Assembly (NCBI GenBank): GCA_964545665.1
Contig: CAZJGF010000004.1
Coordinates: 1-29,064, forward strand
Direction: 5' to 3'
DNA from: CAZJGF01 sp964545665
GTDB lineage: Bacteria; Chloroflexota; Dehalococcoidia; GIF9; AB-539-J10
DNA length: 29,064 bases
Shown here: positions 6,875 through 15,017 of the stretch, one piece after another
Numbering within the stretch: the stretch's first letter is position 1
Layout of the letters: every line of letters starts with the position of its first letter
Notes under the pieces: model-generated
Databases searched by the model: none
Told to the model about the DNA's origin: nothing
Seen by the model: the letters and a program-made list of their open reading frames with translations, nothing else
Made by a program: the position numbers and the translations under genes

Positions 6875-8062
6875 ATGGATTTTAGCTTTACCGAAGAACA
6901 GAAGATGATTGCCAGCTCAGCCGGAGAAATAGCCAGGGATTTTCCTCCAGAATATTGGCGGGAAAAGGATCTCAGGGAGGAATTTGCCGAGGAGTTCTGG
7001 CAGGCGATAAGCAAGGCTGGATTTACCGGCCTGATAATTCCTGAGAAATATGGCGGCTCGGGAAAAGGTATGACAGAGTTGCTTATAGCAATGGAGGAGT
7101 TGGCTGCAGGTGGCTGTGGGATGGCTGGCCCATGGTACCTCATCCTAACCGAGATTTTCGGTGGCTTAAGCATAATTCGGCATGGAACTGAGGAACAGAG
7201 ACGGAAATATCTTCCTGGCATGGCTTCAGGAGATATTGAATTTTGCATGGGCCTTACGGAACCAGACGCAGGCACAAATACCCTCGACACCAGAACAACG
7301 GCGAGGAGCGTGGATGGTGGATGGATAATAAGTGGCAACAAGACGTTCATTAGCGGGGCTGATAGAGCAAAGGGAATGATGATAGTAGCCAGAACAACGC
7401 CGGGGGAGAAAAGCGTCAAGAAAACCGATGGATTGAGCCTCTTCCTTGCTGATTTGCCCGATCCAGCCGTTATGATGACCGCTATCCCCAAGCATGGAAT
7501 AAATTACTCCCATTCTTGTGACATTGGCATCAATGACCTGAAGGTGCCGGAAAGCGCTTTAATGCCACCATTGGATGGTGGTTGGTATTCGCTACTTGAC
7601 ACCCTGAATACTGAGCGGATGTCTTTTGCCGCGGCGGCTATTGGCATTGCCAGGCTGGCAATGAGTAAGGCCATTGATTATTCCAAGGAAAGGAAAGTTT
7701 TCGCCGGCGTGCCAATTGGAAGCTACCAAGGTTTACAGTTTAACTTAGCTGAAGCCTATGCTAACCTCGAGGCAGCAAAAGTCCTCAATTTTAAGGCTTC
7801 TACCCTGTACGATAGTGGGGCAGGGGTTAGAGAGGTAGGGGACATTGCCAACATGGCGAAGGTTGTAGCTGTTGAAAGCGGCATTAAAGCTGTTTACTGG
7901 GCGATGCAGACTTTTGGAGGCTATGGATATGCTCGGGAGTACGATGTCGAAAGGTGGTGGAGGGAAATAAACTTAATTAGGCTTGCTCCAATTACACAGC
8001 AGATGGCCTTGAATTACATCGGGGAGCATGTACTTGGAATGCCAAGGTCCTATGAAACATAG
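6875..8062 (+). CDS. Acyl-CoA dehydrogenase family protein
   Basis: A 395-residue FAD-dependent acyl-CoA dehydrogenase that would make an alpha,beta-unsaturated acyl-CoA and pass electrons to ETF. The ATG has AAGGAGG 6 nt upstream, and the protein begins MDFSFTEEQ, the typical N-terminus. Seen: the mid-domain signature LTEPDAGTNT (residues 127-136), SGNKTFISGA (153-162), the FAD/dimer helix near FGGYGYAREYDVERWW (347-362), and the C-terminal helix. The catalytic base position of MCAD (the YEGT loop) reads LAPIT here, with no Glu. E248 in LNTERMS sits where isovaleryl-CoA and long-chain acyl-CoA dehydrogenases carry theirs. It follows the DUF35 gene by 60 bp and is probably co-transcribed. Its 3' end overlaps serS by 13 bp on the other strand. 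Confidence 0.95.
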   Translation: MDFSFTEEQKMIASSAGEIARDFPPEYWREKDLREEFAEEFWQAISKAGFTGLIIPEKYGGSGKGMTELLIAMEELAAGGCGMAGPWYLILTEIFGGLSIIRHGTEEQRRKYLPGMASGDIEFCMGLTEPDAGTNTLDTRTTARSVDGGWIISGNKTFISGADRAKGMMIVARTTPGEKSVKKTDGLSLFLADLPDPAVMMTAIPKHGINYSHSCDIGINDLKVPESALMPPLDGGWYSLLDTLNTERMSFAAAAIGIARLAMSKAIDYSKERKVFAGVPIGSYQGLQFNLAEAYANLEAAKVLNFKASTLYDSGAGVREVGDIANMAKVVAVESGIKAVYWAMQTFGGYGYAREYDVERWWREINLIRLAPITQQMALNYIGEHVLGMPRSYET

Positions 8063-9315
8063 GTACCTTCCTGCCCCATATAAGGCTGTAGTACCTCAGG
8101 CACTAATACCGTGCCATTGGGTTGTTGGTAATTCTCAAGCACAGCGATAAGGACTCGTGGTAAGGCCAAACCTGAGCCATTAAGTGTGTGAACAGAGCGA
8201 GGCTTAGCATCAGGTTCAGGGCGATAGCGAGTATTGACTCTTCTTGCCTGGAAGTCGCCACAATTGCTGCAAGAGCTGACCTCGAGCCACTCGTTAGAGC
8301 CAGGAGCCCACATTTCAATATCGTAGGTTTTGCAGGCAGCGAAACCAAGATCTCCAGTACATAGTTGCACTACACGGTAAGCTATAGCTAATCTACGGCA
8401 TACATCTTCGGCATTAGCTACCAGATTTTCCAGCTCCTCATCGGATGTCTCAGGCTCAGTGAACTTATAAAGCTCCACTTTATCAAACTGGTGTCCCCTC
8501 TTGATGCCTCGGGTATCTTTACCAGCAGCCATCTTCTCCCGGCGAAAGCAAGCGGTATAGGCAACGTAGGAAAGGGGCAAAACTTTGGCATCTAATATTT
8601 CATCACGATGCAGATTAGTTAAAGGCACCTCCGCTGTGGGTATGAACCAAAAATCATCTTCATCGTCATGATAGAGATTATCGGCGAATTTAGGCAGGTT
8701 TCCTGAGCCTACCATGCATTCTCGCTTTACCATAAAGGGAGGGTAAATTTCTTTATAGCCATGCTCCTTGACATGCAAATCGAGCATAAAAGAAATGAGT
8801 GCTCGCTGAAGATGTGCTCCTAATCCTTTGAGAACATAAAACCTGGTTCCCGAGAGCTTTACTCCTTTAGGGAAATCTATTATGTCCAAATTTTCCCCCA
8901 GCTCCCAGTGAGGCAGTGGCTTAAAAGAGAAGTTTTTTGGTTCACCCCAAGTACGCACTACGATATTGTCGTTCTCGTTTTTTCCTAAAGGTACACTGGG
9001 GTGAGGGATATTTGGCAATCCTAGCAGCAAGGAATCAAGGTTGCCCTTAGCCTCTTTGGTCTCCCGCTGCAAGGAGGATATCTGCTCTCCTAACTGGCGC
9101 ATCTCAGCGATAAGCTCAGGTGGCTTCTCTTTAGTTTTGCCCAGTCGCTTGCTTGTCTCGTTATGTCGAGCCCGCAGTGCCTCGATCTGACGCAGCAAGT
9201 GGCGGTAATGGTCGTCAGTTTCAAGGACGGTTTCCACGGAGGCAGCATTGCCTCTTTTCTCCATTGCCTGACGAACAAGGTCAGGATTTTCGCGAATAAG
9301 CTTAATATCAAGCAT
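8050..9315 (-). CDS. serS: Seryl-tRNA synthetase
   Basis: A class II synthetase charging tRNA-Ser (and tRNA-Sec where present); 421 residues, full length. Seen: the N-terminal tRNA-binding coiled coil (about residues 30-105, rich in Arg, Lys and Glu); motif 1 around GYKEIYPPFMV; the TAEVPLTNLH serine-site segment; motif 2 with CFRREKMAAGKDTRG and HQFDKVELYKF; the EVSSCSNCGDFQARR segment; and motif 3 with LNGSGLALPRVLIAVLEN. The ATG overlaps the 3' end of lysS by 8 nt (ATGCTTGA), so translation is probably coupled. It is the last gene of the operon. Its 3' end runs 13 bp into the convergent acyl-CoA dehydrogenase gene. Confidence 0.98.
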   Translation of the reverse strand: MLDIKLIRENPDLVRQAMEKRGNAASVETVLETDDHYRHLLRQIEALRARHNETSKRLGKTKEKPPELIAEMRQLGEQISSLQRETKEAKGNLDSLLLGLPNIPHPSVPLGKNENDNIVVRTWGEPKNFSFKPLPHWELGENLDIIDFPKGVKLSGTRFYVLKGLGAHLQRALISFMLDLHVKEHGYKEIYPPFMVKRECMVGSGNLPKFADNLYHDDEDDFWFIPTAEVPLTNLHRDEILDAKVLPLSYVAYTACFRREKMAAGKDTRGIKRGHQFDKVELYKFTEPETSDEELENLVANAEDVCRRLAIAYRVVQLCTGDLGFAACKTYDIEMWAPGSNEWLEVSSCSNCGDFQARRVNTRYRPEPDAKPRSVHTLNGSGLALPRVLIAVLENYQQPNGTVLVPEVLQPYMGQEGTYVS

Positions 9316-10825
9316 CTTGTTTTGCCTTTAACTGGGGGAAGAGTATAACTTCGCGGATGGATTGCTGACCAGTCAGCAGCATTACCAGGCGGTCAATGCC
9401 TACCCCAAGACCACCAGTTGGTGGCATGCCATACTCTAAAGCTTCAAGAAAATCCTCGTCGGCAATCTCGACTTCTTCATTGTCGACCTGCTGTTTCAGC
9501 TGTTGCCGAAACCTCTCTCTTTGTTCCACAGGGTCATTGAGCTCAGTGAAAGCGTTGGCAACCTCTACCCCACCAATGAAGGTCTCAAACCTCTCTACCA
9601 GGCGGTCATTACCTCGTTTCCTCTTAGCCAAAGGTGACATTTCTACTGGGTAATCGAGGAGAAAAGTCGGCTGGACAAGGTTTGGCTCAACAAAGGCAGA
9701 AATAAGTTTATCAACAAGTTTAACTCTTGATGCCACATCAATGTTTGACAAATACTCAAAATCACCTTCAAATCGCTTAGCTGATATTTTCGATGCCTTT
9801 GAACGCAGGATTACGTCTCGGAGAGATTCGGCGTCTGGATACTGCTCAAAGTCAATACCACAATAATTTTCGATAGCCTCACGTAGATAAAGCCTTTGCC
9901 AGGGAGGAGCAAGGTCAATAGTCTCCCCATTACAGGTAATCTTGGTGTTGCCTAGAACCTCTTGAGCAACGTAAGAGAACATCTCCTCAACCAAGCCCAT
10001 TATGTCATTATAGTCAGCATAGGTCTGGTAGCACTCGAGCAGGGTGAATTCGGGATTATGTTTGATAGAGATACCCTCATTGCGGAATACACGTCCCATC
10101 TCATAAACCTTGTCAAAGCCGCCTACTATTAACTTCTTGAGGGGAAGCTCCAAGGCAATGCGCAGGTAAAGGTCTTTGCCAAGAGCGTGGTGGTGGGTGA
10201 CAAAGGGCTGTGCTAAGGCTCCTCCAGCCTGCGGCTGGAGAACGGGTGTCTCTGCTTCTATGAAGCCATGGTCATTGAGGAAATTCCTTATCGCGGTGAC
10301 GATCCGACTACGTAGCATAAATATAGTTCTGGTCTCTTCATTGGCAATGAGATCAAGATACCTCTGCCGATAGCGTTTCTCCACATCAGCTAGCCCGTGC
10401 CACTTCTCTGGTAAAGGGCGAAGAGATTTACACAGCATGGCAAAGTTGGATACCTCAAGGGTGATTTCTCCAGTCTTTGTTTGGAAAAGCTCGCCTTCCA
10501 CTCCTATAATGTCAGCGATGTCAATATCTTTAAGAAACTCATATCTCTCTTTGCCCAGAAGGTCATGGCGAAAACACAGCTGTATTCTCCCTGAGCCGTC
10601 ACGGATATCAAAAAAGGTCATCTTGCCCATGGAGCGCTTAGCCATAACCCGCCCGGCGAGGGAGATAGCGTGTAACTTTCCCTTTTGTTGTTCAAAAAGA
10701 GCCAGCGCCTCGGTTGTAGTATGGCTGGGATGATAAGAATGGGGATAGGGGTCTACCCCATAGGAAGCAATCCTTTTCAAACTGTCTGAGCGCTGCTCAG
10801 TTATGCGCTCTAATCTTGAACTCAT
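9308..10825 (-). CDS. lysS: Lysyl-tRNA synthetase, class II
   Basis: A 505-residue class II LysRS, normal length. Seen: the N-terminal OB-fold anticodon-binding domain (about residues 55-140, including GRVMAKRSMGKMTFFDIRD); the linker VEKRYRQRYLDLI; motif 1 near GFIEAETPVLQP; motif 2 with VFRNEGISIKHNPEFTLLE; the lysine/ATP region GGVEVANAFTELNDP; and motif 3 with GMPPTGGLGVGIDRLVMLL. Class II synthetases usually have GISTRHNPEFT or GxxxRHNPEF; the Lys in place of Arg is minor. The gene starts 3 nt after the stop of the upstream DUF2007 gene and overlaps serS by 8 nt, so the three genes form one tight operon. Confidence 0.98.
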   Translation of the reverse strand: MSSRLERITEQRSDSLKRIASYGVDPYPHSYHPSHTTTEALALFEQQKGKLHAISLAGRVMAKRSMGKMTFFDIRDGSGRIQLCFRHDLLGKERYEFLKDIDIADIIGVEGELFQTKTGEITLEVSNFAMLCKSLRPLPEKWHGLADVEKRYRQRYLDLIANEETRTIFMLRSRIVTAIRNFLNDHGFIEAETPVLQPQAGGALAQPFVTHHHALGKDLYLRIALELPLKKLIVGGFDKVYEMGRVFRNEGISIKHNPEFTLLECYQTYADYNDIMGLVEEMFSYVAQEVLGNTKITCNGETIDLAPPWQRLYLREAIENYCGIDFEQYPDAESLRDVILRSKASKISAKRFEGDFEYLSNIDVASRVKLVDKLISAFVEPNLVQPTFLLDYPVEMSPLAKRKRGNDRLVERFETFIGGVEVANAFTELNDPVEQRERFRQQLKQQVDNEEVEIADEDFLEALEYGMPPTGGLGVGIDRLVMLLTGQQSIREVILFPQLKAKQDA

Positions 10826-10828
10826 AGG

Positions 10829-11044
10829 CTAAATTCCCAAAATCTCCTTAGCTTCTTTGGCTAGATGATTGGGCACCAATATCTTTACTTCACCTAAGCC
10901 GTCAACAGTAAGTCCATAAACTAAGCCAGCACTCTCATAGCTTAGAATGGCTGGGATGCCTTCGCTTGCCAGCCGTCCCTGGATCACATGTGCCTCTAAG
11001 TGTCTGGCAGTACAAATGGTAACAAATCGTTCCTTTGCAGACAT
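10829..11044 (-). CDS. DUF2007-type small putative signalling protein
   Basis: A protein of 71 residues resembling the DUF2007 group (putative prokaryotic signal-transducing proteins, a ferredoxin-like alpha/beta fold of unknown function). Seen: a first strand RFVTICTA, a helix EAHVIQGRLASEGIPA, a central strand with SYESAGLVY, and the closing segment VKILVPNHLAKEAKEIL, typical of the family. A longer frame runs upstream to 11227, but its extra 61 residues have no family match and contain the promoter at 11065-11093, so the inner ATG is chosen. It is the first gene of the operon with lysS and serS. Its role there is unknown. Confidence 0.78.
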   Translation of the reverse strand: MSAKERFVTICTARHLEAHVIQGRLASEGIPAILSYESAGLVYGLTVDGLGEVKILVPNHLAKEAKEILGI

Positions 11045-11064
11045 ACGCCTTGAGAGTAAGTAAT

Positions 11065-11093
11065 ATTGTAACAGAAACCTGTACTCGCTCCAA
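11065..11093 (-). promoter_or_regulatory. Promoter of the DUF2007-lysS-serS operon
   Basis: Reading the minus strand, TTGGAG (11088-11093) is followed after exactly 17 nt by TACAAT (11065-11070). The predicted transcript starts near 11058, about 14 nt before the ATG at 11044. This supports the short start of the DUF2007 gene. Confidence 0.6.
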
Positions 11094-11119
11094 TGCTGCA
11101 TGCTCAGCCAACACAAGCC

Positions 11120-11147
11120 TTGACCCTTAGTAAGCAGGCAATATAGA
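11120..11147 (+). promoter_or_regulatory. Promoter of speH-speE
   Basis: TTGACC (11120-11125) and TATAGA (11142-11147) are separated by 16 nt. The predicted start is near 11154, giving a leader of about 50 nt that contains the AAGGAGG of speH. It lies back to back with the minus-strand promoter, 26 bp away. Confidence 0.55.
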
Positions 11148-11206
11148 ATTTGTTTTGCCTCGTTAAACCTTTGTGATCGACTTGAATCTAAAGGAGGGAA
11201 GGTGAT

Positions 11207-11584
11207 TTGTATGCACTGGGAAGACATATGTTACTAGAGCTGAAAGACTGCAACAAGGAGGTGCTGGATGACTTAGATTTTCTTAAAGACTGTCTTAACG
11301 AAGCTGCCATTTGCTGTGGCGCTACCGTAGTCGGCCAATCTTTCTACCATTTCTCTCCTCATGGGGTGAGCGGAGTGGCCAATATCGCCGAATCGCACAT
11401 CTCCATCCATACTTGGCCTGAGTATCGGTATGCTGCTGTTGATGTTTTTACCTGTGGAGATGATGTGAAACCGGGTGAAGCTGCCAAGTTAATAATAGAG
11501 AAATTGGAAGCCAAAAACTACTCTGTAGTTGAGTTGCGAAGAGGCATTGTAGAGGATAGCCGGGTTGGTTATGCAACAAAATGA
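11207..11584 (+). CDS. speH: S-adenosylmethionine decarboxylase proenzyme, class 1B
   Basis: Makes decarboxylated AdoMet, the aminopropyl donor for polyamine synthesis. It self-cleaves to create a pyruvoyl group. The 125 residues match the short bacterial/archaeal class. Key residues line up with the Thermotoga maritima enzyme: S63 at the cleavage site (AESHIS), H68 (IHTWPEY) and C83 (FTCG). The TTG start is chosen because AAGGAGG lies 9 nt upstream and the protein then begins MYALGRH, the family N-terminus. The stop codon overlaps the start of the next gene by 4 nt (ATGA), so the two are translationally coupled. Confidence 0.97.
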   Translation: MYALGRHMLLELKDCNKEVLDDLDFLKDCLNEAAICCGATVVGQSFYHFSPHGVSGVANIAESHISIHTWPEYRYAAVDVFTCGDDVKPGEAAKLIIEKLEAKNYSVVELRRGIVEDSRVGYATK

Positions 11585-12504
11585 AAGACAAAGACCCTGA
11601 CAAACATAAATGGTTTCATGACTATATTAGCCCCAACCTTACTGTTTTGCATAATATTGAGAGGGTGATATATTCTGGGCAAAGTGAATTTCAATCGATA
11701 GAAGTCATCAACACTGGCAGCTTTGGCACCTGCCTGGTTCTCGATGGGAAAATTCAGTCCAGCGAGAGCGATGAGTTTGTTTACCACGAAGCTCTAGTGC
11801 ACCCCATCATGCTCACTCACCCCCGGCCAGAAAAGATATTTATCGCTGGTGGAGGGGAAGGCGCCACTTTGAGAGAGGTCTTGCGACATAAGTCAGTCAA
11901 AAAGGTGACTATGGTAGACCTTGATAAAGAAGTGGTAGATATTTGCCGTCGATTTCTGCACTCCTTTCATCAGAACTCCTTTGATGACCCTCGCGTCGAG
12001 CTCCACTTCGCTGATGCCAGGGAATATCTGAAAAAATGCCCAGATAAGTTTGATGTTATAGTTATTGACCTAGCTGACCCTCTGGCAGAGGGACCAGCTC
12101 GTTTCTTATATACTCAAGAATTCTACCAGATAGTCAAACAAAGGCTCGAACCTGATGGCATTATATCTGTGCAAGCTGAATCTGCCACCTGGGCTGATTC
12201 ACAAAATTTCGCTGCTATTGTCAACACCTTAAGAACCGTTTTTGCAACAGTCCGCCCCTATCAAGTACACGTACCTTCGTTCACCAGCTTATGGGGGTTT
12301 ATCTCTGCCTCGGACAACCTAGACCCCACCAAATTAGTGCCCGGGGAGATTGACGCCAGAATCCGGGCAAGAATATCAAAAGAGCTAAAGTCATATGATG
12401 GGCTCACCCATGAGGCTATGTTTACCCTTCCCAAACACATTCGCCAGCAGCTAGCCACAACCAGAAAAATCACCACTGACAGAGAACCCATTTCTGCTTA
12501 TTAG
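11581..12504 (+). CDS. speE: Aminopropyltransferase, spermidine/thermospermine synthase family (ACL5-like)
   Basis: Transfers the aminopropyl group of decarboxylated AdoMet to a polyamine acceptor. 307 residues: an N-terminal beta domain, then a Rossmann-like core. Seen: YHEALVHP (68-75); the donor-binding loop GGGEGATLREVLRH (90-103); DLDKEVVD (113-120); DAREYL (145-150); and the catalytic segment IDLADP (162-167). Spermidine synthases usually have YQEML, a DSSDP segment and VSK after VVE. This protein instead has YHE(A)LVHP, DLADP followed by EGP, VVDICRRFL, and HVPSFTSLWGF, all resembling plant ACL5 thermospermine synthase and its prokaryotic relatives. Its product may therefore be thermospermine or another longer polyamine rather than spermidine. 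The acceptor cannot be fixed from sequence by eye. Confidence 0.92.
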   Translation: MKDKDPDKHKWFHDYISPNLTVLHNIERVIYSGQSEFQSIEVINTGSFGTCLVLDGKIQSSESDEFVYHEALVHPIMLTHPRPEKIFIAGGGEGATLREVLRHKSVKKVTMVDLDKEVVDICRRFLHSFHQNSFDDPRVELHFADAREYLKKCPDKFDVIVIDLADPLAEGPARFLYTQEFYQIVKQRLEPDGIISVQAESATWADSQNFAAIVNTLRTVFATVRPYQVHVPSFTSLWGFISASDNLDPTKLVPGEIDARIRARISKELKSYDGLTHEAMFTLPKHIRQQLATTRKITTDREPISAY

Positions 12505-12627
12505 CTTGACTTCCTCGTTTTCTTTCAGCTTTGCTGGTCATTATCTCGTCAGCCACCACTTACCGGCGAAAAAATCCGTGAAACCGCAGAGGCACTGATG
12601 CCCGTTTTTGTTTTCAAGTTTGCCCAG

Positions 12628-12649
12628 AGAGAAGCTAGCTATCTCTTTT
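12628..12649 (+). terminator. Weak hairpin with T-run after speE
   Basis: AGAGA pairs with TCTCT around a loop that can pair further (AG with CT), followed directly by TTT. It lies 124 nt after the speE stop in a spacer of 297 bp. The stem is short and AT-rich, so it is only a possible terminator. Nothing else stands out in the spacer before the pcrA promoter. Confidence 0.25.
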
Positions 12650-12759
12650 GCTTCAAAACATCATAGAGGAGGACAAAAGTCTGGAAGTTTGCTTTCAAAG
12701 GTAATCAGCGGCATCATAGTAAACTTAAGAGGAGTATGGCTAAGGCAAGTTTGATTTTT

Positions 12760-12787
12760 TTGGAGCTGTCTCCGCCCATGTTATAAT
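12760..12787 (+). promoter_or_regulatory. Promoter of pcrA, short-leader type
   Basis: TTGGAG (12760-12765), 16 nt, then a perfect TATAAT (12782-12787). The predicted transcript start (about 12794) is 7-8 nt before the ATG at 12802. No Shine-Dalgarno sequence is present. A small dyad GGAG-CTGT-CTCC (12762-12773) overlaps the -35 box. Confidence 0.5.
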
Positions 12788-12801
12788 GCTGTTTAGCCCT
12801 T

Positions 12802-14976
12802 ATGGAAATCCTAGCCTCGCTTAATCCTGCCCAGAGACAAGCCGTAGAAGCCATTGAGGGTCCGGTGCTTATCTTAGCTGGCCCTGGCAGCGGTAAGACC
12901 AGAGTAATCACCCACCATGTTGCTTACCTAGTCAAAGTCTGTGGCGTAAGTCCACAGCGGATTATGGCTGTCACCTTCACTAACAAGGCTGCCCGTGAAA
13001 TGAAAGAAAGGTTAGAACAACTTCTGGGGCCGGTGGGTGAAGCTTTGACTCTGGGCACTTTCCATGCTATCTGCAGTCGAATTCTCCGTCATCAGGGTCA
13101 AGCCATAGGGCTTAACTCCAGTTTTGTCATTTATGATGATGAAGACCAATTGAATTTGCTAAAGCGGAGCCTTCAGGAATTAAATCTTGACCCTAAGCAA
13201 TATGCTCCTCGCACGTTACAATCAGCCATTAGCGCTGCCAAGAGCCGCCTTATTACTCCTCACGGCTACGCCCAGCAGGTTAATAGTTATTTTGAAGAAA
13301 TAGTGCATAGGGTCTACCAGCGCTATCAACAGTTGCTAAGTCAAAGTGAGGCCGTAGATTTCGATGATTTGCTAATGAAAACGGTACAGCTATTCAATGA
13401 CCATCCAGAAATTCTTAGCAGATACCAGTCACGTTATGTTCATGTCTTAGTTGATGAGTTTCAGGATACCAATATTGCCCAATATGAGCTCACGAGGCGA
13501 TTGGCAGGCAGGTATCACAATATCTGTGTTGTTGGTGATCCTGACCAATCGATTTATTCCTGGAGGTTCGCCGATTTGCGCAACATCCTGAGTTTTGAGA
13601 GGGATTATCCTGAGGCCAAAGTGGTGTATTTGGAGCAGAATTACCGCTCCACCAAGACGATCCTAGAGACGGCTTCAGACGTTATCTCGGCGAACGAGCA
13701 ACGCAAGCCCAAAGACTTATGGACGGAGAATGAAGTTGGCTCTGCGGTCGTTATTATTGAGAGCTACAGTGAGGAAGGAGAGGCTCAATCAGTGGTCAAT
13801 GAGATAGAAAGGCTAGTCAGCCGGGAGCAAATATCGCTGAAAGGCTGTGCCGTGATGTATCGGGTCAATGCTCAATCACGAGCGTTGGAGGAGACTTTTA
13901 TGCGCTACGGAGTGCCGTATAAGCTTGTTGGTGGCACACGCTTTTATCGCCGACAGGAGATCAAGGATATCATTGCTTACCTTAGAGTCATTCATAATCC
14001 ACATGACAACGTCAGTTTGGCTCGTATCATAAATACTCCTGGGCGAGGCATTGGTCAGGGAACTCTCAGCAAGCTTCAGGCTTGGACCGCGTCCGAAGAT
14101 GTCTCTCTTTATGATGCTTTAAAGCAGGCGATGGATGGTAAGGCTCTATTCTCTCGTGTTGTTCAAGCCTTGACTGGATTTGCTGCTCTTGTCGATAGAC
14201 TCATTGCCACAGGTCGTGAGCTGGACCTTGTTGAACTATTGAATGAGATATTGGAGCATACCGGGTATAGAGAATACATTTTGGAGAAAGAGGGTGGGGA
14301 GGAGAGATGGGAAAATGTAATGGAGTTGAAAAGCGTTGTCAAGGAATATGCTGAGCTTAAGCCTGAAGAGGCTTTAGCTGCCTTCTTGGAGAAGGTTAGC
14401 CTAGTATCAGACATAGATGAGCTAGATGAAAAGGCCGATACTGTAACCCTAATCACTTTGCACCAAGCTAAAGGATTGGAATTTCCTGTCGTTTTTATTG
14501 TCGGCATGGAGGAGGGGATTTTGCCTCATAGGAAATCCTTTGATGACCCAGAAGAAATGGCCGAGGAGCGTCGTCTGTGCTATGTTGGTATAACTAGAGC
14601 TGAGAAGCGACTTTACCTCTTGCGCAGTTACCGCCGCAGCTTGTTTGGCAATAGCTCGGCGAACCCGCCGTCACGCTTCCTCCAGGATATTTCACCACAT
14701 CTGGTGACCACCAAGAGATTATGGGAGGAGGAAAACCTGAGCTTACCGGATACTGTTTATTCCCAACCGTTGACTCACTCCCTGGGCACTCTGGATTTGA
14801 AAGTGGGCGATTGGGTGCGCCACAGTAAGTTTGGGGATGGGGTAGTGATGGATTGTTTTCCTGACAAAGGGGATCAAGTAGTAGCTGTGTCCTTCAGGGA
14901 GGCTGGAGTTAAGAAGCTGCTGCTCAGCCTGGCGCCTTTGCAGAAAATCGAAAAAGACCAAGATTTTCCTGCGTAA
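12802..14976 (+). CDS. pcrA: UvrD/PcrA family ATP-dependent 3'-5' DNA helicase
   Basis: A superfamily 1A helicase used in nucleotide excision repair, mismatch repair and removal of RecA or polymerase from DNA. 724 residues, normal for PcrA. Seen: the Q-motif region NPAQRQAV; Walker A AGPGSGKT (26-33); motif Ia TFTNKAAREM; Walker B DEFQD (218-222); motif III VVGDPDQSIYSWRFAD; motif IV QNYRST; the 2B insertion; motif V LITLHQAKGLEFPVVF; motif VI YVGITRAEKRLYL; and a C-terminal Tudor-like domain (VGDWVRHSKFGDGVV) that in PcrA contacts RNA polymerase. It lies 41 bp upstream of mutL, which has its own promoter; UvrD and MutL are known partners in mismatch repair. Confidence 0.97.
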   Translation: MEILASLNPAQRQAVEAIEGPVLILAGPGSGKTRVITHHVAYLVKVCGVSPQRIMAVTFTNKAAREMKERLEQLLGPVGEALTLGTFHAICSRILRHQGQAIGLNSSFVIYDDEDQLNLLKRSLQELNLDPKQYAPRTLQSAISAAKSRLITPHGYAQQVNSYFEEIVHRVYQRYQQLLSQSEAVDFDDLLMKTVQLFNDHPEILSRYQSRYVHVLVDEFQDTNIAQYELTRRLAGRYHNICVVGDPDQSIYSWRFADLRNILSFERDYPEAKVVYLEQNYRSTKTILETASDVISANEQRKPKDLWTENEVGSAVVIIESYSEEGEAQSVVNEIERLVSREQISLKGCAVMYRVNAQSRALEETFMRYGVPYKLVGGTRFYRRQEIKDIIAYLRVIHNPHDNVSLARIINTPGRGIGQGTLSKLQAWTASEDVSLYDALKQAMDGKALFSRVVQALTGFAALVDRLIATGRELDLVELLNEILEHTGYREYILEKEGGEERWENVMELKSVVKEYAELKPEEALAAFLEKVSLVSDIDELDEKADTVTLITLHQAKGLEFPVVFIVGMEEGILPHRKSFDDPEEMAEERRLCYVGITRAEKRLYLLRSYRRSLFGNSSANPPSRFLQDISPHLVTTKRLWEEENLSLPDTVYSQPLTHSLGTLDLKVGDWVRHSKFGDGVVMDCFPDKGDQVVAVSFREAGVKKLLLSLAPLQKIEKDQDFPA

Positions 14977-14980
14977 ACTA

Positions 14981-15009
14981 TTGACAGAATACACGAAAGC
15001 GTGTAAAAT
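14981..15009 (+). promoter_or_regulatory. Consensus promoter of mutL with dyad spacer, leaderless
   Basis: A perfect TTGACA (14981-14986), a 17-nt spacer and TAAAAT (15004-15009). Only 8 nt separate the -10 box from the mutL ATG, so transcription should begin at or within 1-2 nt of the start codon. The spacer holds an inverted repeat ACACG-AAAG-CGTGT (14991-15004) that could bind a regulator between the two boxes. Confidence 0.7.
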
Positions 15010-15017
15010 TGAGTTAA

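Noticed and set aside
6523..7491. Long minus-strand open frame of 322 codons opposite the DUF35 and acyl-CoA dehydrogenase genes
   Set aside because: It is the antisense shadow of two well-supported genes and has no recognisable protein family features.
11045..11227. Extension of the DUF2007 protein to a TTG/ATG further upstream
   Set aside because: The added residues have no family match, and a good promoter for the operon lies inside this stretch.
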